A DNA stretch of 5,881 nucleotides from Pseudarthrobacter sp. Its GTDB lineage: Bacteria > Actinomycetota > Actinomycetes > Actinomycetales > Micrococcaceae. The stretch is from contig JABFWC010000124.1 of assembly GCA_013362385.1 (NCBI GenBank), forward strand, positions 1-5,881, in the 5' to 3' direction. The position numbers were made by a program, and so were the translations under genes. Shown piece after piece: positions 1-5,846 of this stretch (its first letter is position 1; every line of letters begins with the position of its first letter). The notes beneath the pieces are model-generated. The model was not told where the DNA came from. It did no database searches and worked only from the letters and a program-made list of their open reading frames with translations.

Positions 1-2
1 AG

Positions 3-1091
3 GGCCGGCTCTACGGCCGGGGTAGCTCGGACGAGAAGGGCCAGATCCTGGCGCACATCGAGGCCGTCCGCGCCCACGTCCGGGTCGCGGGCGGCCCGGA
101 CCCGGCAGTCAACCTGAAATTCCTCGTAGAAGGCGAGGAAGAGGGCGGCTCCCCGCACCTGTCTGCGCTCCTGGAGGAACACGCACAAAAGCTGCGGGCC
201 GACGTCGTGCTCTTCAGCGACACCTTGCTGTGGCGCGCCGACCACCCGGCCGTCTGCGTCAGCCTGCGCGGAATGCTCAGCGTGCACCTGGAGGTGTGCG
301 GGCCAGGACGTGACGTGCACAGCGGCGCGGTTTCCGGAACCGCGCCCAACCCGGCCTTCGAACTTGGCCGGCTCCTGGGCATGATGCACCACCCCGACGG
401 CCGGATCGCCATTCCCGGCTTCTACGACGACGTCGAACCGCTTCCCGCCGATCTTCGCCGCGCCTTCGCGGAGCTGCCGTTCAGCGAGGAGGACTGGCTG
501 GCCCGCTCCGAAAGCGGCGCCATCACCGGCGAGGAGGGCTACACCGCGCCGGAGCGCCTGTGGCTGCGGCCCGCCGTCGAGGCCACCTCGCTCATGGCCG
601 GCGACCCGCTCGGCGTGTCCCGCGCCGCTGTCCCCGCGGTGGCGTCGGCCGACCTCAGCTTCCGCACCGTGCCGGGGCAGCGTCCGGAGAAAGTGGCCGC
701 GCAGTTCGAACAATGGGTGGCCGCCAATATCCGGCCGGGCTTCGGCTTCAGCACCGTCCCGGACCTGGTCACCGCCCAGCTGCCGTACCGCACCCCCGAA
801 CACCCCGCCGTCGCCGCACTGGGGCGGGCCATGGAAAAGGGATTCCAGGCCGAACGGGCTGGCCGGATGGGCAACGCCGGTGGTGGGCCGGCCGAACTCC
901 TCAGCCGCGCACAGGGCGTGCCGGTCCTTTTCTTCGGGACGGGGCTGGTGGAGGACCACTGGCATGACAGTGATGAAAGCGCCAACCTCGACGTCCTGCT
1001 GAACGGGGCCGTCACGCTGGCCTGCTTCTGGGGAGAGCTTGCAACGATGCAAGGGATAGGGGACGACGGCGATGGACGCCTACGGCAATGA
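3..1091 (+). CDS. M20-family zinc dipeptidase/deacylase, 5' end missing
   Basis: C-terminal ~362 residues of an M20 metallopeptidase, a cytosolic two-metal hydrolase of dipeptides or N-acyl amino acids. The frame is open from base 3, so the start and the first metal-binding HxD motif lie outside the window. Family members are usually ~450 residues, so roughly 90-100 are missing. Visible motifs, numbered from base 3: GRGSSDEKG at 5-13, with the metal-bridging Asp; EGEEEGGS at 43-50, with the catalytic Glu and a metal-ligand Glu; an HSGAVSG motif near 105, typical of the dimerisation (lid) domain; GNAGGGPAELL near bases 870-900, a substrate-side loop; and HDSDES near bases 963-980, where the last metal-ligand His is expected. 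It ends in TGA at 1089-1091, 20 bases inside the next gene, so the two are probably co-transcribed and translationally coupled. The M20 family is clear; the exact substrate (dipeptide, acyl-amino acid or succinyl-diaminopimelate) is not. Confidence 0.9.
   Translation, partial: GRLYGRGSSDEKGQILAHIEAVRAHVRVAGGPDPAVNLKFLVEGEEEGGSPHLSALLEEHAQKLRADVVLFSDTLLWRADHPAVCVSLRGMLSVHLEVCGPGRDVHSGAVSGTAPNPAFELGRLLGMMHHPDGRIAIPGFYDDVEPLPADLRRAFAELPFSEEDWLARSESGAITGEEGYTAPERLWLRPAVEATSLMAGDPLGVSRAAVPAVASADLSFRTVPGQRPEKVAAQFEQWVAANIRPGFGFSTVPDLVTAQLPYRTPEHPAVAALGRAMEKGFQAERAGRMGNAGGGPAELLSRAQGVPVLFFGTGLVEDHWHDSDESANLDVLLNGAVTLACFWGELATMQGIGDDGDGRLRQ
1058..1063 (+). promoter_or_regulatory. Ribosome binding site of the carboxylate-amine ligase
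   Basis: AGGGGA ends 8 bases before the ATG at 1072 and lies inside the 3' end of the peptidase gene. It supports 1072 as the ligase start and fits translational coupling. Confidence 0.7.
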
Positions 1092-2220
1092 CGGCACCGG
1101 CGGCGCGGGCACAGGCAGCCGCACGTTCGGGATCGAGGAGGAGCTGCTCCTGGTGGACCCCGGCACCGGGGAAGCCGCGCCCCTGGCCGGTGCCCTCCTG
1201 GACCTGTATGTCCGGCCGCTGGAAGCCGGGGCGGGCCCGGTCCTCACAGCCGAGTTCCAGCAGGAAATGATCGAGGTGGTCACCCCGCCGCACGCCACCC
1301 TGGCCTCCCTGGAACGCGACATCATCGCAGGCCGTGCCATCGCGCACCAGGCTGCCGAGGACGTGGGCGTGCGGGTGGCCGCACTGGGCACCTCGCCGCT
1401 TCCCGCCGACCCCCACCCCGTCCAGCTCCGGCGTTTCAGGGCCATGATGGAGGAGTACGGGCTGACGGCGCGCGAGCAACTGACCTGCGGCTGCCACATC
1501 CACGTCTCCGTCGAATCGGCGGAGGAAGCCGTGGGCGTGCTGGACCGGATGCGGAACTGGCTGCCGGTCCTGGTGGCGCTCAGCGCCAACTCCCCGTTCT
1601 GGCACGGCCAGGACACCGGTTACGCCAGCTACCGTTCGCAGGTCTGGAACCGCTGGCCGTCCGCGGGGCCGCTGGAAATCCTGGGCGGTCCCGACTCCTA
1701 CCACCAACTGGTGCACGACATGGTGAGCACCGGCGTCGCGCTGGACGAAGGCATGATCTACTTTGACGCCCGCCTCTCGCGGCACTATCCCACGGTGGAG
1801 ATCCGGGTGGCGGATGTGTGCCTGCGCCCCGAAAACACGGTGCTGCTGGCGGGGATTGCCAGGGGCCTGGTGGAGACCGCCGCGCGGGAATGGCGGGAGG
1901 GGGTCGAACCCGTGGCCGTCCCGTCGGCGCTGCTCCGGCTGGCCGGCTGGAAGGCCAGCCGCTGGGGCCTGCACGGTGAGCTGCTGGATCCGCACACGCA
2001 CCGCCCGGCCCCGGCGCTCGCCGTCGTCAATTCGCTGTTGAACCATATCCGGGACGCGCTGGCGGATATCGGGGACTTGCGGCGGGTGGAGGAACTGGTG
2101 GACCGGACGCTCTCGCGGGGAACCGGCGCGGCCCGGCAGTTGGAGGTGCTGCACCGCACCGGGGACTTGGAGGAAGTGGTGGCTGACGCCGCGGAGTGTA
2201 CGGTGGGCGCAGCCGAATGA
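1072..2220 (+). CDS. Carboxylate-amine ligase, YbdK type (GCS2 superfamily)
   Basis: A 382-residue ATP-grasp-like glutamate-cysteine-ligase-superfamily enzyme. Known relatives form an amide bond between a carboxylate, typically the gamma-carboxyl of glutamate, and an amine; E. coli YbdK has weak gamma-glutamyl-cysteine ligase activity. Visible family motifs: FGIEEELLLVDP at residues 19-30, holding the acidic ATP/Mg-binding start of the fold; EFQQEMIEVVTPP at 61-73; LGTSP at 105-109; CGCHIHVSV at 139-147, with the conserved His pair; SANSPFWHGQDTGYASYR at 171-188; and YPTVEIRVADVCLRP at 239-253. Length is normal (family ~370-390) and the gene is intact. The first 18 residues are Gly-rich and non-conserved. 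The start is set by a good ribosome binding site although it overlaps the peptidase by 20 bases. The stop lies 6 bases from the stop of the converging phosphoesterase gene. Physiological substrates are unknown; the peptidase neighbour hints at dipeptide or gamma-glutamyl metabolism (inference). Confidence 0.92.
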   Translation: MDAYGNDGTGGAGTGSRTFGIEEELLLVDPGTGEAAPLAGALLDLYVRPLEAGAGPVLTAEFQQEMIEVVTPPHATLASLERDIIAGRAIAHQAAEDVGVRVAALGTSPLPADPHPVQLRRFRAMMEEYGLTAREQLTCGCHIHVSVESAEEAVGVLDRMRNWLPVLVALSANSPFWHGQDTGYASYRSQVWNRWPSAGPLEILGGPDSYHQLVHDMVSTGVALDEGMIYFDARLSRHYPTVEIRVADVCLRPENTVLLAGIARGLVETAAREWREGVEPVAVPSALLRLAGWKASRWGLHGELLDPHTHRPAPALAVVNSLLNHIRDALADIGDLRRVEELVDRTLSRGTGAARQLEVLHRTGDLEEVVADAAECTVGAAE

Positions 2221-2226
2221 CCGGTG

Positions 2227-3903
2227 TCAGTAAGTTGTCGCGTTGGGCAGGAGAAGCCGCGGCCGCGGGGCTTGGTTGAAGTCGAAGGCGGCGGCGATGT
2301 CGCCCAGGACGGCGCTGTCTTCCCGCACTCCGGGACGGGCGTCCGGGCGGCCGTCCGTGGCCGGGTTGAGCCGCTCGCCGCCCAGGAAGTCATCCTCGAT
2401 GAACTTGAAATAGGCGTCGTGGCTGAGGACCTGGTGGTCGATGTAGCCCTGCTTCGCGTACGGGCTGATCACCAGGCCGGGGACCCGCATGCCGTAGCCG
2501 TTGCCGTCCACCGCGGGCGGCGCGACGTGGTCGTAGAAGCCTCCCCAGTCGTCCCAGGTCAGGAAGATCGCGGTGCTGTCCCAGTCCGGCCCGCTCATGA
2601 TGGCGTTGACCAGGCCGGCCACGTATTCCTGCCCGGTGCTGACCTTGTTCGGGGGATGTTCGCTGACCTCGTCGGTGGGCGCCACCCACGTGACGGCGGG
2701 CAGCCTGCCCTCCCGGGCGTCGTCGTAAAAACCGTCCAGCGGCTTGATGTTGCCCTGTTCGCCGTCCTCCTTGACGGTGTCGAAGTAAAGCAGCGGGTTC
2801 CAGTGGCCGGGGGTCTTGGAGTCCTGCTTGACGGGGTCGCAGGTGGCGGCATCGTTCCGGCAGTCCGGCTCGGTGCCGTTGAACACGTAGTAGGCCCAGG
2901 GCACCGAGTGCTTGTGCAGCAGGTAGGTCAGGTCCGTCCACGCGTAGTCCGGTACGTCCAGTTTCTTGGCGGCGGCGGCGAGTTTCTGCTTCAGGTCCGG
3001 CGGGACGTCGGCGGCGTCCACGGCGGCTTTGCAGGTGGCGTAGGAGTCCGTGGGCTTGCAGCTGGCGGCGACCAGCTGGTCGATCTGCGCCGCGAGGTCG
3101 GGGCTGATGCCGGCGGCCGACAGGGCCGCCTGGCATGGTGCCAGGTGCAGGCTGTCCTGGCACTTGCCGATCAGTGTGTCCTGGATGGTGAGTTTGTACG
3201 GCGCGTCGGCCGGGTCCTGGATGGCGTTGACGCACGACGACGGGTCCCCGGCCTTGCTGCATTTCGCGGACCATTCCGAGACCAGGTACAGGTGCGCCGG
3301 CAGGCTCCAGGAGGCGGTGGCCGCGAACATGTGGTCCTGCAGCACGAAGTTGTCCGCGTAGGCCCAGTAGTTGGGCAGTTCGTTGCGGTCGTGGTAGCCC
3401 AGCACGTCGGTGGGTTTGGCATTGTGGAGGCAGGCCGTGTCCGTGGATTTGCAGCCTGACAGGGCCTTCACCGCCTGGCTGAGGAACCCGTCCATGGCGC
3501 CGTTGTCGATGTCCTTGACTGCGTCGGCGTGGCTGTGGGGGCCGCCTTTGTTGCTGTCGGCGGGGTTGTGGAACGGCCGTGAGCAGCCGCCTGTGGACGG
3601 GTCCGGCAGGCACGCCGCGGGCTGGCCGTCCTGCATGGCGATGCCGTCCGCCCCCGGATAGGTGCCGAAGTAACTGTCGAAGGACCGGTTCTCCTGGCTG
3701 ATGATCACCACGTGTTTGATTTTGTGGATCCCGGCCTCCGGGCCGGTGTCGCCCGGAGGCCCGGAGCGTACGACGCCGGCGATCACCATTGCCAGCCCCG
3801 TCACCAGGGCGGCGATCACCGCTGCCCCGGCGAGCCGCCGCTTCCGGGGAACCTGCAGCCGGGGAACCTGCAGCCGGGACGCCAGCCATCGCTGTCTGGT
3901 CAT
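2227..3903 (-). CDS. Membrane-anchored phospholipase C-like phosphoesterase, cysteine-rich
   Basis: A 558-residue extracytoplasmic phosphoesterase of the phospholipase C/acid phosphatase family (alkaline-phosphatase-like fold), expected to cleave phosphate esters outside the cell. The N-terminus is basic (to RKRR at 20-23), followed by a hydrophobic segment at ~24-45 without a lipobox, so it is an uncleaved anchor or a Sec/Tat-like signal. The catalytic start is [19 protein letters not shown] at 70-88. Further motifs: [15 protein letters not shown] at 172-186, the phosphoesterase core [12 protein letters not shown] at 449-460, and [15 protein letters not shown] at 473-487. Residues ~215-316 carry a Cys-rich insertion with a duplicated module. 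All 12 cysteines sit in six CX6-8C pairs, fitting an oxidised location. The ATG at 3903 is chosen because it follows the upstream stop by 7 bases with AGGA in front; a start at 4170 would overlap the upstream gene by 260 bases and adds an unconserved Ser/Thr/Pro/Ala-rich tail. It is the second gene of a leftward operon. The exact substrate (phospholipid, phosphomonoester or other) is unknown. Confidence 0.9.
   Translation of the reverse strand: MTRQRWLASRLQVPRLQVPRKRRLAGAAVIAALVTGLAMVIAGVVRSGPPGDTGPEAGIHKIKHVVIISQENRSFDSYFGTYPGADGIAMQDGQPAACLPDPSTGGCSRPFHNPADSNKGGPHSHADAVKDIDNGAMDGFLSQAVKALSGCKSTDTACLHNAKPTDVLGYHDRNELPNYWAYADNFVLQDHMFAATASWSLPAHLYLVSEWSAKCSKAGDPSSCVNAIQDPADAPYKLTIQDTLIGKCQDSLHLAPCQAALSAAGISPDLAAQIDQLVAASCKPTDSYATCKAAVDAADVPPDLKQKLAAAAKKLDVPDYAWTDLTYLLHKHSVPWAYYVFNGTEPDCRNDAATCDPVKQDSKTPGHWNPLLYFDTVKEDGEQGNIKPLDGFYDDAREGRLPAVTWVAPTDEVSEHPPNKVSTGQEYVAGLVNAIMSGPDWDSTAIFLTWDDWGGFYDHVAPPAVDGNGYGMRVPGLVISPYAKQGYIDHQVLSHDAYFKFIEDDFLGGERLNPATDGRPDARPGVREDSAVLGDIAAAFDFNQAPRPRLLLPNATTY
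2962..3162 (-). repeat. Duplicated CX8C-helix module within the phosphoesterase
   Basis: Residues 248-280 and 282-314 of the phosphoesterase align without gaps when offset by 34. Each begins with a Cys, has a second Cys nine residues later (248/257 and 282/291), then an Ala-rich helix-like stretch (QAALSAAG against KAAVDAAD), the shared PDL (268-270 and 302-304) and a second Ala/Lys-rich helix. Overall identity is low, so this is an old duplication at protein level and not a DNA repeat. It interrupts the catalytic domain between the SEWSAKC (209-215) and [11 protein letters not shown] (322-332) segments. Confidence 0.6.
3844..3873 (-). repeat. Perfect 15-base tandem duplication in the phosphoesterase N-terminus
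   Basis: Two identical copies of CCGGGGAACCTGCAG (plus strand), at 3844-3858 and 3859-3873. Read on the minus strand they encode LQVPR twice (residues 11-20), just before the RKRR cluster and the hydrophobic anchor. The repeat is in frame, so copy-number change would lengthen or shorten only the cytoplasmic n-region. Confidence 0.9.
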
Positions 3904-3908
3904 CGGGG

Positions 3909-3917
3909 TCCTAACCC
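3909..3917 (-). promoter_or_regulatory. Ribosome binding site of the phosphoesterase, overlapping the upstream stop
   Basis: On the minus strand AGGGTTAGGA, with AGGA at 3909-3912, stands 5 bases before the ATG at 3903. It overlaps the TAG stop (3911-3913) of the upstream lipoprotein gene. This decides the start and implies coupled translation of the two phosphoesterases. Confidence 0.6.
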
Positions 3918-5053
3918 TGCGAGCCCCGGTAGACGTCCTCGCCGAAGGCGGTGACTCCCGGATCCCGCGCGCCGCCCAGGCGGGGGAGGGAGAAGTAGTC
4001 CTCGATGCTGGCCAGCAGGCTGTAGTGGTTGTAGGGCTGGACGGAAGTGGCGCCGGGAGTGCTGAAGGGCGTGAGGACCAGGCTGCCGATCCTGCCGCCG
4101 CCCGTTCCGCCGGGGACGCTGCCCGGGGTGCCTTCCTCGGGGCCGGTGGTGCCGCCGTCGGACTCGTCAAAGGTGATCACCAGCATCCCGTCCTGCCGGT
4201 AGGCCGGCGACGCCAGGATTGCCGGCACCTCCGCGCTCAGCCACTCGTCCGAGGTGGGCAGGCCGCCCGGGGCGCCGTCCACGCACGGGTGGTCGTGCCC
4301 GTCGTGGCAGAGGTTGGGGGTGATGTAGGCCAGGTTGGGCGTGGTGTCCGCAGACGCCAGGTCGCGGGCCAGATCCGTGAAGGGGACGTCGTTCCGGCTG
4401 CACGCTGACGTGGACGTGATGGAGCGGAAGTAGACGAACGGGTTGTGCTTGGTGGCGTACTGGTTCCCCACGGTGGCGTTCACATGGGTGTCCGGGGAGC
4501 CCAGGGACGGGTGCTGGCACGGGTGCTGCATGTCCTCCATGTAACCCTTCCAGGTCTTGCCGGCCGCGGTCAGCTGGCCCGCCACGGTGGGCACGTCCGC
4601 AGGAAAGACGCACCCGTCGCCCGCGTAGCGGCCCAGGTCGTCGCGGGAACCCGGCACGAATTCGGTGTAGGTGTGGCAGTCCTGTTTGGTGCTGGGATTG
4701 GGCGGCTGGCCGGAGATCTGCGCCAGGTAGTTGGGCAGCGAGTTGTGCGCGATGCCGTAGTAGTTCTCCAGCAGCACGCCCTGCTTCCGGAGCGTCCCGG
4801 ACAGGTAGGGGGCGGGGGAGTTGGCGCCCCAGGCGGCGTCAAAGCCCTTGTTTTCCAGGTTGATCACGAACACGTGCCCGGGGGTCCGGCCAGGGTGCGG
4901 GGTGGCCTGCGCCTCGTCCCCGGACCCCGTTTGGGTCGGCTTTCCGGTCACCGTAGCGGCGGGCTGGCAGGCAGTCAGCAGGGAAAGCAGCAGGGCCAGG
5001 ACCGGCAGCAGCCTGGTCACGGCCCCGCGGGTACCGGCTGGACTTCGCGACAT
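3911..5053 (-). CDS. Phosphoesterase/acid phosphatase-like lipoprotein
   Basis: A 380-residue exported phosphoesterase, distantly related to its downstream neighbour. The N-terminus is a lipoprotein signal: Arg residues at 3, 9 and 14, a Leu-rich core at 15-26 and the lipobox LTAC, with Cys29 as the predicted lipidated residue. A Thr/Gly/Pro-rich linker runs to about 58. Catalytic motifs: [10 protein letters not shown] at 63-72, the metal/nucleophile region comparable to ENRSFD in the neighbour; [13 protein letters not shown] at 103-115; TWKGYMEDM at 167-175; [17 protein letters not shown] at 239-255; ITFDESD at 293-299, the late metal-binding Asp/Glu motif; and [20 protein letters not shown] at 341-360. 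A Gly/Pro-rich loop at 304-320 looks flexible. It probably releases phosphate from organic phosphates at the outer face of the membrane (inference). The ATG at 5053 is preferred because AAAGG precedes it by 6 bases; ATG 5074 and GTG 5077 are in frame but lack a ribosome binding site. First gene of a two-gene operon, likely driven from the region to its right. Confidence 0.9.
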   Translation of the reverse strand: MSRSPAGTRGAVTRLLPVLALLLSLLTACQPAATVTGKPTQTGSGDEAQATPHPGRTPGHVFVINLENKGFDAAWGANSPAPYLSGTLRKQGVLLENYYGIAHNSLPNYLAQISGQPPNPSTKQDCHTYTEFVPGSRDDLGRYAGDGCVFPADVPTVAGQLTAAGKTWKGYMEDMQHPCQHPSLGSPDTHVNATVGNQYATKHNPFVYFRSITSTSACSRNDVPFTDLARDLASADTTPNLAYITPNLCHDGHDHPCVDGAPGGLPTSDEWLSAEVPAILASPAYRQDGMLVITFDESDGGTTGPEEGTPGSVPGGTGGGRIGSLVLTPFSTPGATSVQPYNHYSLLASIEDYFSLPRLGGARDPGVTAFGEDVYRGSQG

Positions 5054-5059
5054 GTTCGG

Positions 5060-5064
5060 CCTTT
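5060..5064 (-). promoter_or_regulatory. Ribosome binding site of the lipoprotein gene
   Basis: AAAGG on the minus strand, 6 bases before the ATG at 5053. The two alternative in-frame starts at 5074 and 5077 have only pyrimidine-rich or weak sequence in front, so this site selects the shorter product. Confidence 0.55.
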
Positions 5065-5103
5065 GCTGTCTCATCACAACCAGGACGCCCCAGCGTTGCG
5101 GCC

Positions 5104-5109
5104 ACTATC
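5104..5109 (-). promoter_or_regulatory. Weak candidate -10 element for the phosphoesterase operon
   Basis: GATAGT on the minus strand (consensus TANNNT-like), about 50 bases upstream of the chosen start. No recognisable -35 lies at normal spacing (TGCCAC occupies that position), which would fit a promoter that needs an activator bound at the repeat 33 bases further upstream. This is weak evidence on its own. Confidence 0.25.
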
Positions 5110-5142
5110 GCACACGGAGCCCCGCCGTGGCACCGGCAACTG

Positions 5143-5160
5143 GCTGTGAGTTCGCCGTGA
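5143..5160 (-). promoter_or_regulatory. PHO-box-like direct repeat (candidate PhoP/PhoB-family operator)
   Basis: Read on the minus strand: TCACGGC (5160-5154), a GAAC spacer, then TCACAGC (5149-5143). These are two 7-base units repeated with an 11-base period, one helical turn. Mycobacterial PhoP is known to bind TCACAGC-N4-TCACAGC, and Streptomyces PHO boxes are likewise 11-base direct repeats containing TTCAC; the sequence here differs from the mycobacterial form at one base of fourteen. It lies ~90 bases upstream of the lipoprotein start. The match and the placement before phosphoesterase genes are seen; regulation by phosphate is inferred. Confidence 0.55.
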
Positions 5161-5286
5161 ATTCCGGCACGGCATCCGGTAGGTCTTTCTGCCCTAGAAG
5201 GCGGAGACGGCGGGGAGTTGACTTAAATCGCGGGCAGCAAGAGTCCGCCGGGCGGGAAACGCAGAAGGCGGCTTCCGCCCCGACAG

Positions 5287-5292
5287 AAAGGA
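5287..5292 (+). promoter_or_regulatory. Ribosome binding site of the SPW-repeat gene
   Basis: AAAGGA ends 6 bases before the GTG at 5299 and decides that non-ATG start. No in-frame ATG stands near it upstream. Confidence 0.75.
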
Positions 5293-5298
5293 AAGTCA

Positions 5299-5655
5299 GT
5301 GAAAAAGTGGTATCGGTGGCAGGACTACGTTGCGGCTGCCGCCGGACTGTTCACCGCCGTCGCGGTCATGTTTACCCGGCACGAAGGCATGTCCACCACG
5401 CTCATGCTCCTCTTCGGCGGGCTGCTGATTATCAGCGGCATCATCAACCTGGCCATGCCCGGCACGCCCGCCATGGAATACGTCCAGGCTGTCATTGCCG
5501 CTGCTCTGGTCCTCTCGCCTTGGCTGGGGGCATACACGGGCGCTACGGGGGCCGCCTGGACATCATGGATCGCAGGGGCAGTGGCGCTCGTGGTCACGGC
5601 GGTGGCTATCAAGCCGAGCACCGACCTCCGCCACACCTACCGCGTTTCGCATTGA
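5299..5655 (+). CDS. SPW-repeat integral membrane protein
   Basis: A 118-residue membrane protein starting at GTG. Four hydrophobic segments are visible at ~11-25, 34-52, 61-76 and 87-104, with a short basic head (KKWYR) and a hydrophilic tail that suggests a cytosolic C-terminus. The second half has the SPW signature at 73-75 within ALVLSPWLG, followed by AAWTSWIAG as in SPW-repeat proteins. The first half starts WQDY (7-10), the usual opening of a repeat, but MFT (24-26) stands where SPW is expected, so one repeat has lost the motif. SPW proteins occur in actinobacteria and other bacteria and have no established function. It is transcribed away from the phosphoesterase operon; its TGA shares one base with a possible next start (TGATG). 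Confidence 0.85.
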   Translation: MKKWYRWQDYVAAAAGLFTAVAVMFTRHEGMSTTLMLLFGGLLIISGIINLAMPGTPAMEYVQAVIAAALVLSPWLGAYTGATGAAWTSWIAGAVALVVTAVAIKPSTDLRHTYRVSH

Positions 5656-5846
5656 TGCGGGAATCCGCCATGGCCGAAGTGCTGCGTCATGAAGCGGGAT
5701 CGGGGACCTGCTCGGTCGGGGCTGCGGATGACAGCTACGCCGGGGACCTGCCCGCCCGCGCGGCAACGGAGGCCATGGCGGAGCCCGCCACCGGGCAGAT
5801 CGAATTCGACCCACAGGCGGGTGACGGGTATGGCTGGGTTCCTTAA
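5655..5846 (+). CDS. Possible small acidic hypothetical protein (63 residues)
   Basis: An open frame that starts with the ATG of TGATG, overlapping the SPW stop by one base, and ends in TAA at 5844-5846, 17 bases inside the phosphoribosyltransferase gene. Codon third positions are mostly G or C, as in real genes here. The product is acidic and Ala/Gly-rich, without a signal peptide or membrane segment, and ends in a distinctive IEFDPQAGDGYGWVP. I do not recognise any domain. No good ribosome binding site precedes it; translation would rely on coupling to the SPW gene, or start at the second ATG (5670), which has GGGAA six bases upstream. It could equally be an untranslated spacer that is open by chance in GC-rich DNA. 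Confidence 0.35.
   Translation: MRESAMAEVLRHEAGSGTCSVGAADDSYAGDLPARAATEAMAEPATGQIEFDPQAGDGYGWVP
5701..5751 (+). repeat. Two copies of CGGGGACCTGC, 40 bases apart
   Basis: Identical 11-base words at 5701-5711 and 5741-5751. The 40-base offset is not a multiple of three, so they do not encode a protein repeat in the overlapping small reading frame. Possibly chance in GC-rich sequence. Confidence 0.4.

Larger units (their letters stand above)
5054..5298. promoter_or_regulatory. Divergent promoter region between the phosphoesterase operon and the SPW gene
   Basis: 245 bases without a convincing gene, lying between two divergently read start codons, so it must serve both directions. It holds the PHO-box-like repeat at 5143-5160, a weak minus-strand -10 candidate at 5104-5109, an isolated TTGACT (5218-5223, plus strand) with no good -10 at standard spacing, and a small GC hairpin (5267-5279) just before the SPW ribosome binding site. 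Promoter positions in GC-rich actinobacteria are hard to read by eye; only the divergent layout is firm. Confidence 0.6.

Noticed and set aside
1244..1250. A lone TCACAGC inside the ligase gene, considered as a second PHO-box half site
   Set aside because: The unit 11 bases downstream matches at only 5 of 7 positions and the site is in the middle of a coding sequence, so chance is the better explanation.
1012..2154. A 380-codon open frame on the minus strand opposite the ligase gene
   Set aside because: Low-complexity Arg/Gly/His/Gln-rich product, no ribosome binding site and no known motifs; the plus strand has the full YbdK-family motif set.
2254..2273. Imperfect inverted repeat AAGCC...GGCTT near the converging stops, considered as a terminator
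   Set aside because: The stem has mismatches, no T-tract follows in either direction, and it lies within the end of the phosphoesterase coding sequence. No convincing terminator is visible in the 6-base gap.
2224..3459. A 411-codon open frame on the plus strand opposite the phosphoesterase gene
   Set aside because: It is an exact antisense shadow created by G/C third positions. The product is Val/Gly/Arg-rich without recognisable domains, while the minus strand carries clear catalytic motifs.
3904..4170. An 89-residue N-terminal extension of the phosphoesterase, starting at 4170
   Set aside because: It would lie inside the lipoprotein gene in another frame, is Ser/Thr/Pro/Ala-rich, and would bury the export signal. 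The ATG at 3903 has its own ribosome binding site.
5054..5077. Longer lipoprotein starting at GTG 5077 or ATG 5074
   Set aside because: Neither has a purine-rich ribosome binding site. The ATG at 5053 has AAAGG six bases upstream and gives a normal 28-residue lipoprotein signal.
5185..5201. Inverted repeat CTTTCT...AGAAGG in the divergent region
   Set aside because: Only four contiguous paired bases around a 5-base loop; too short to call an operator.
5218..5223. TTGACT as a -35 element for the SPW gene
   Set aside because: No TANNNT-like -10 occurs 16-18 bases downstream, so the promoter cannot be supported from this word alone.
4821..5654. Long plus-strand open frame running through the divergent region and the SPW gene
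   Set aside because: Its product shows no family motifs, crosses a region with promoter-like features and overlaps two well-supported genes. Only its last part, from 5655, is considered as a possible small gene.
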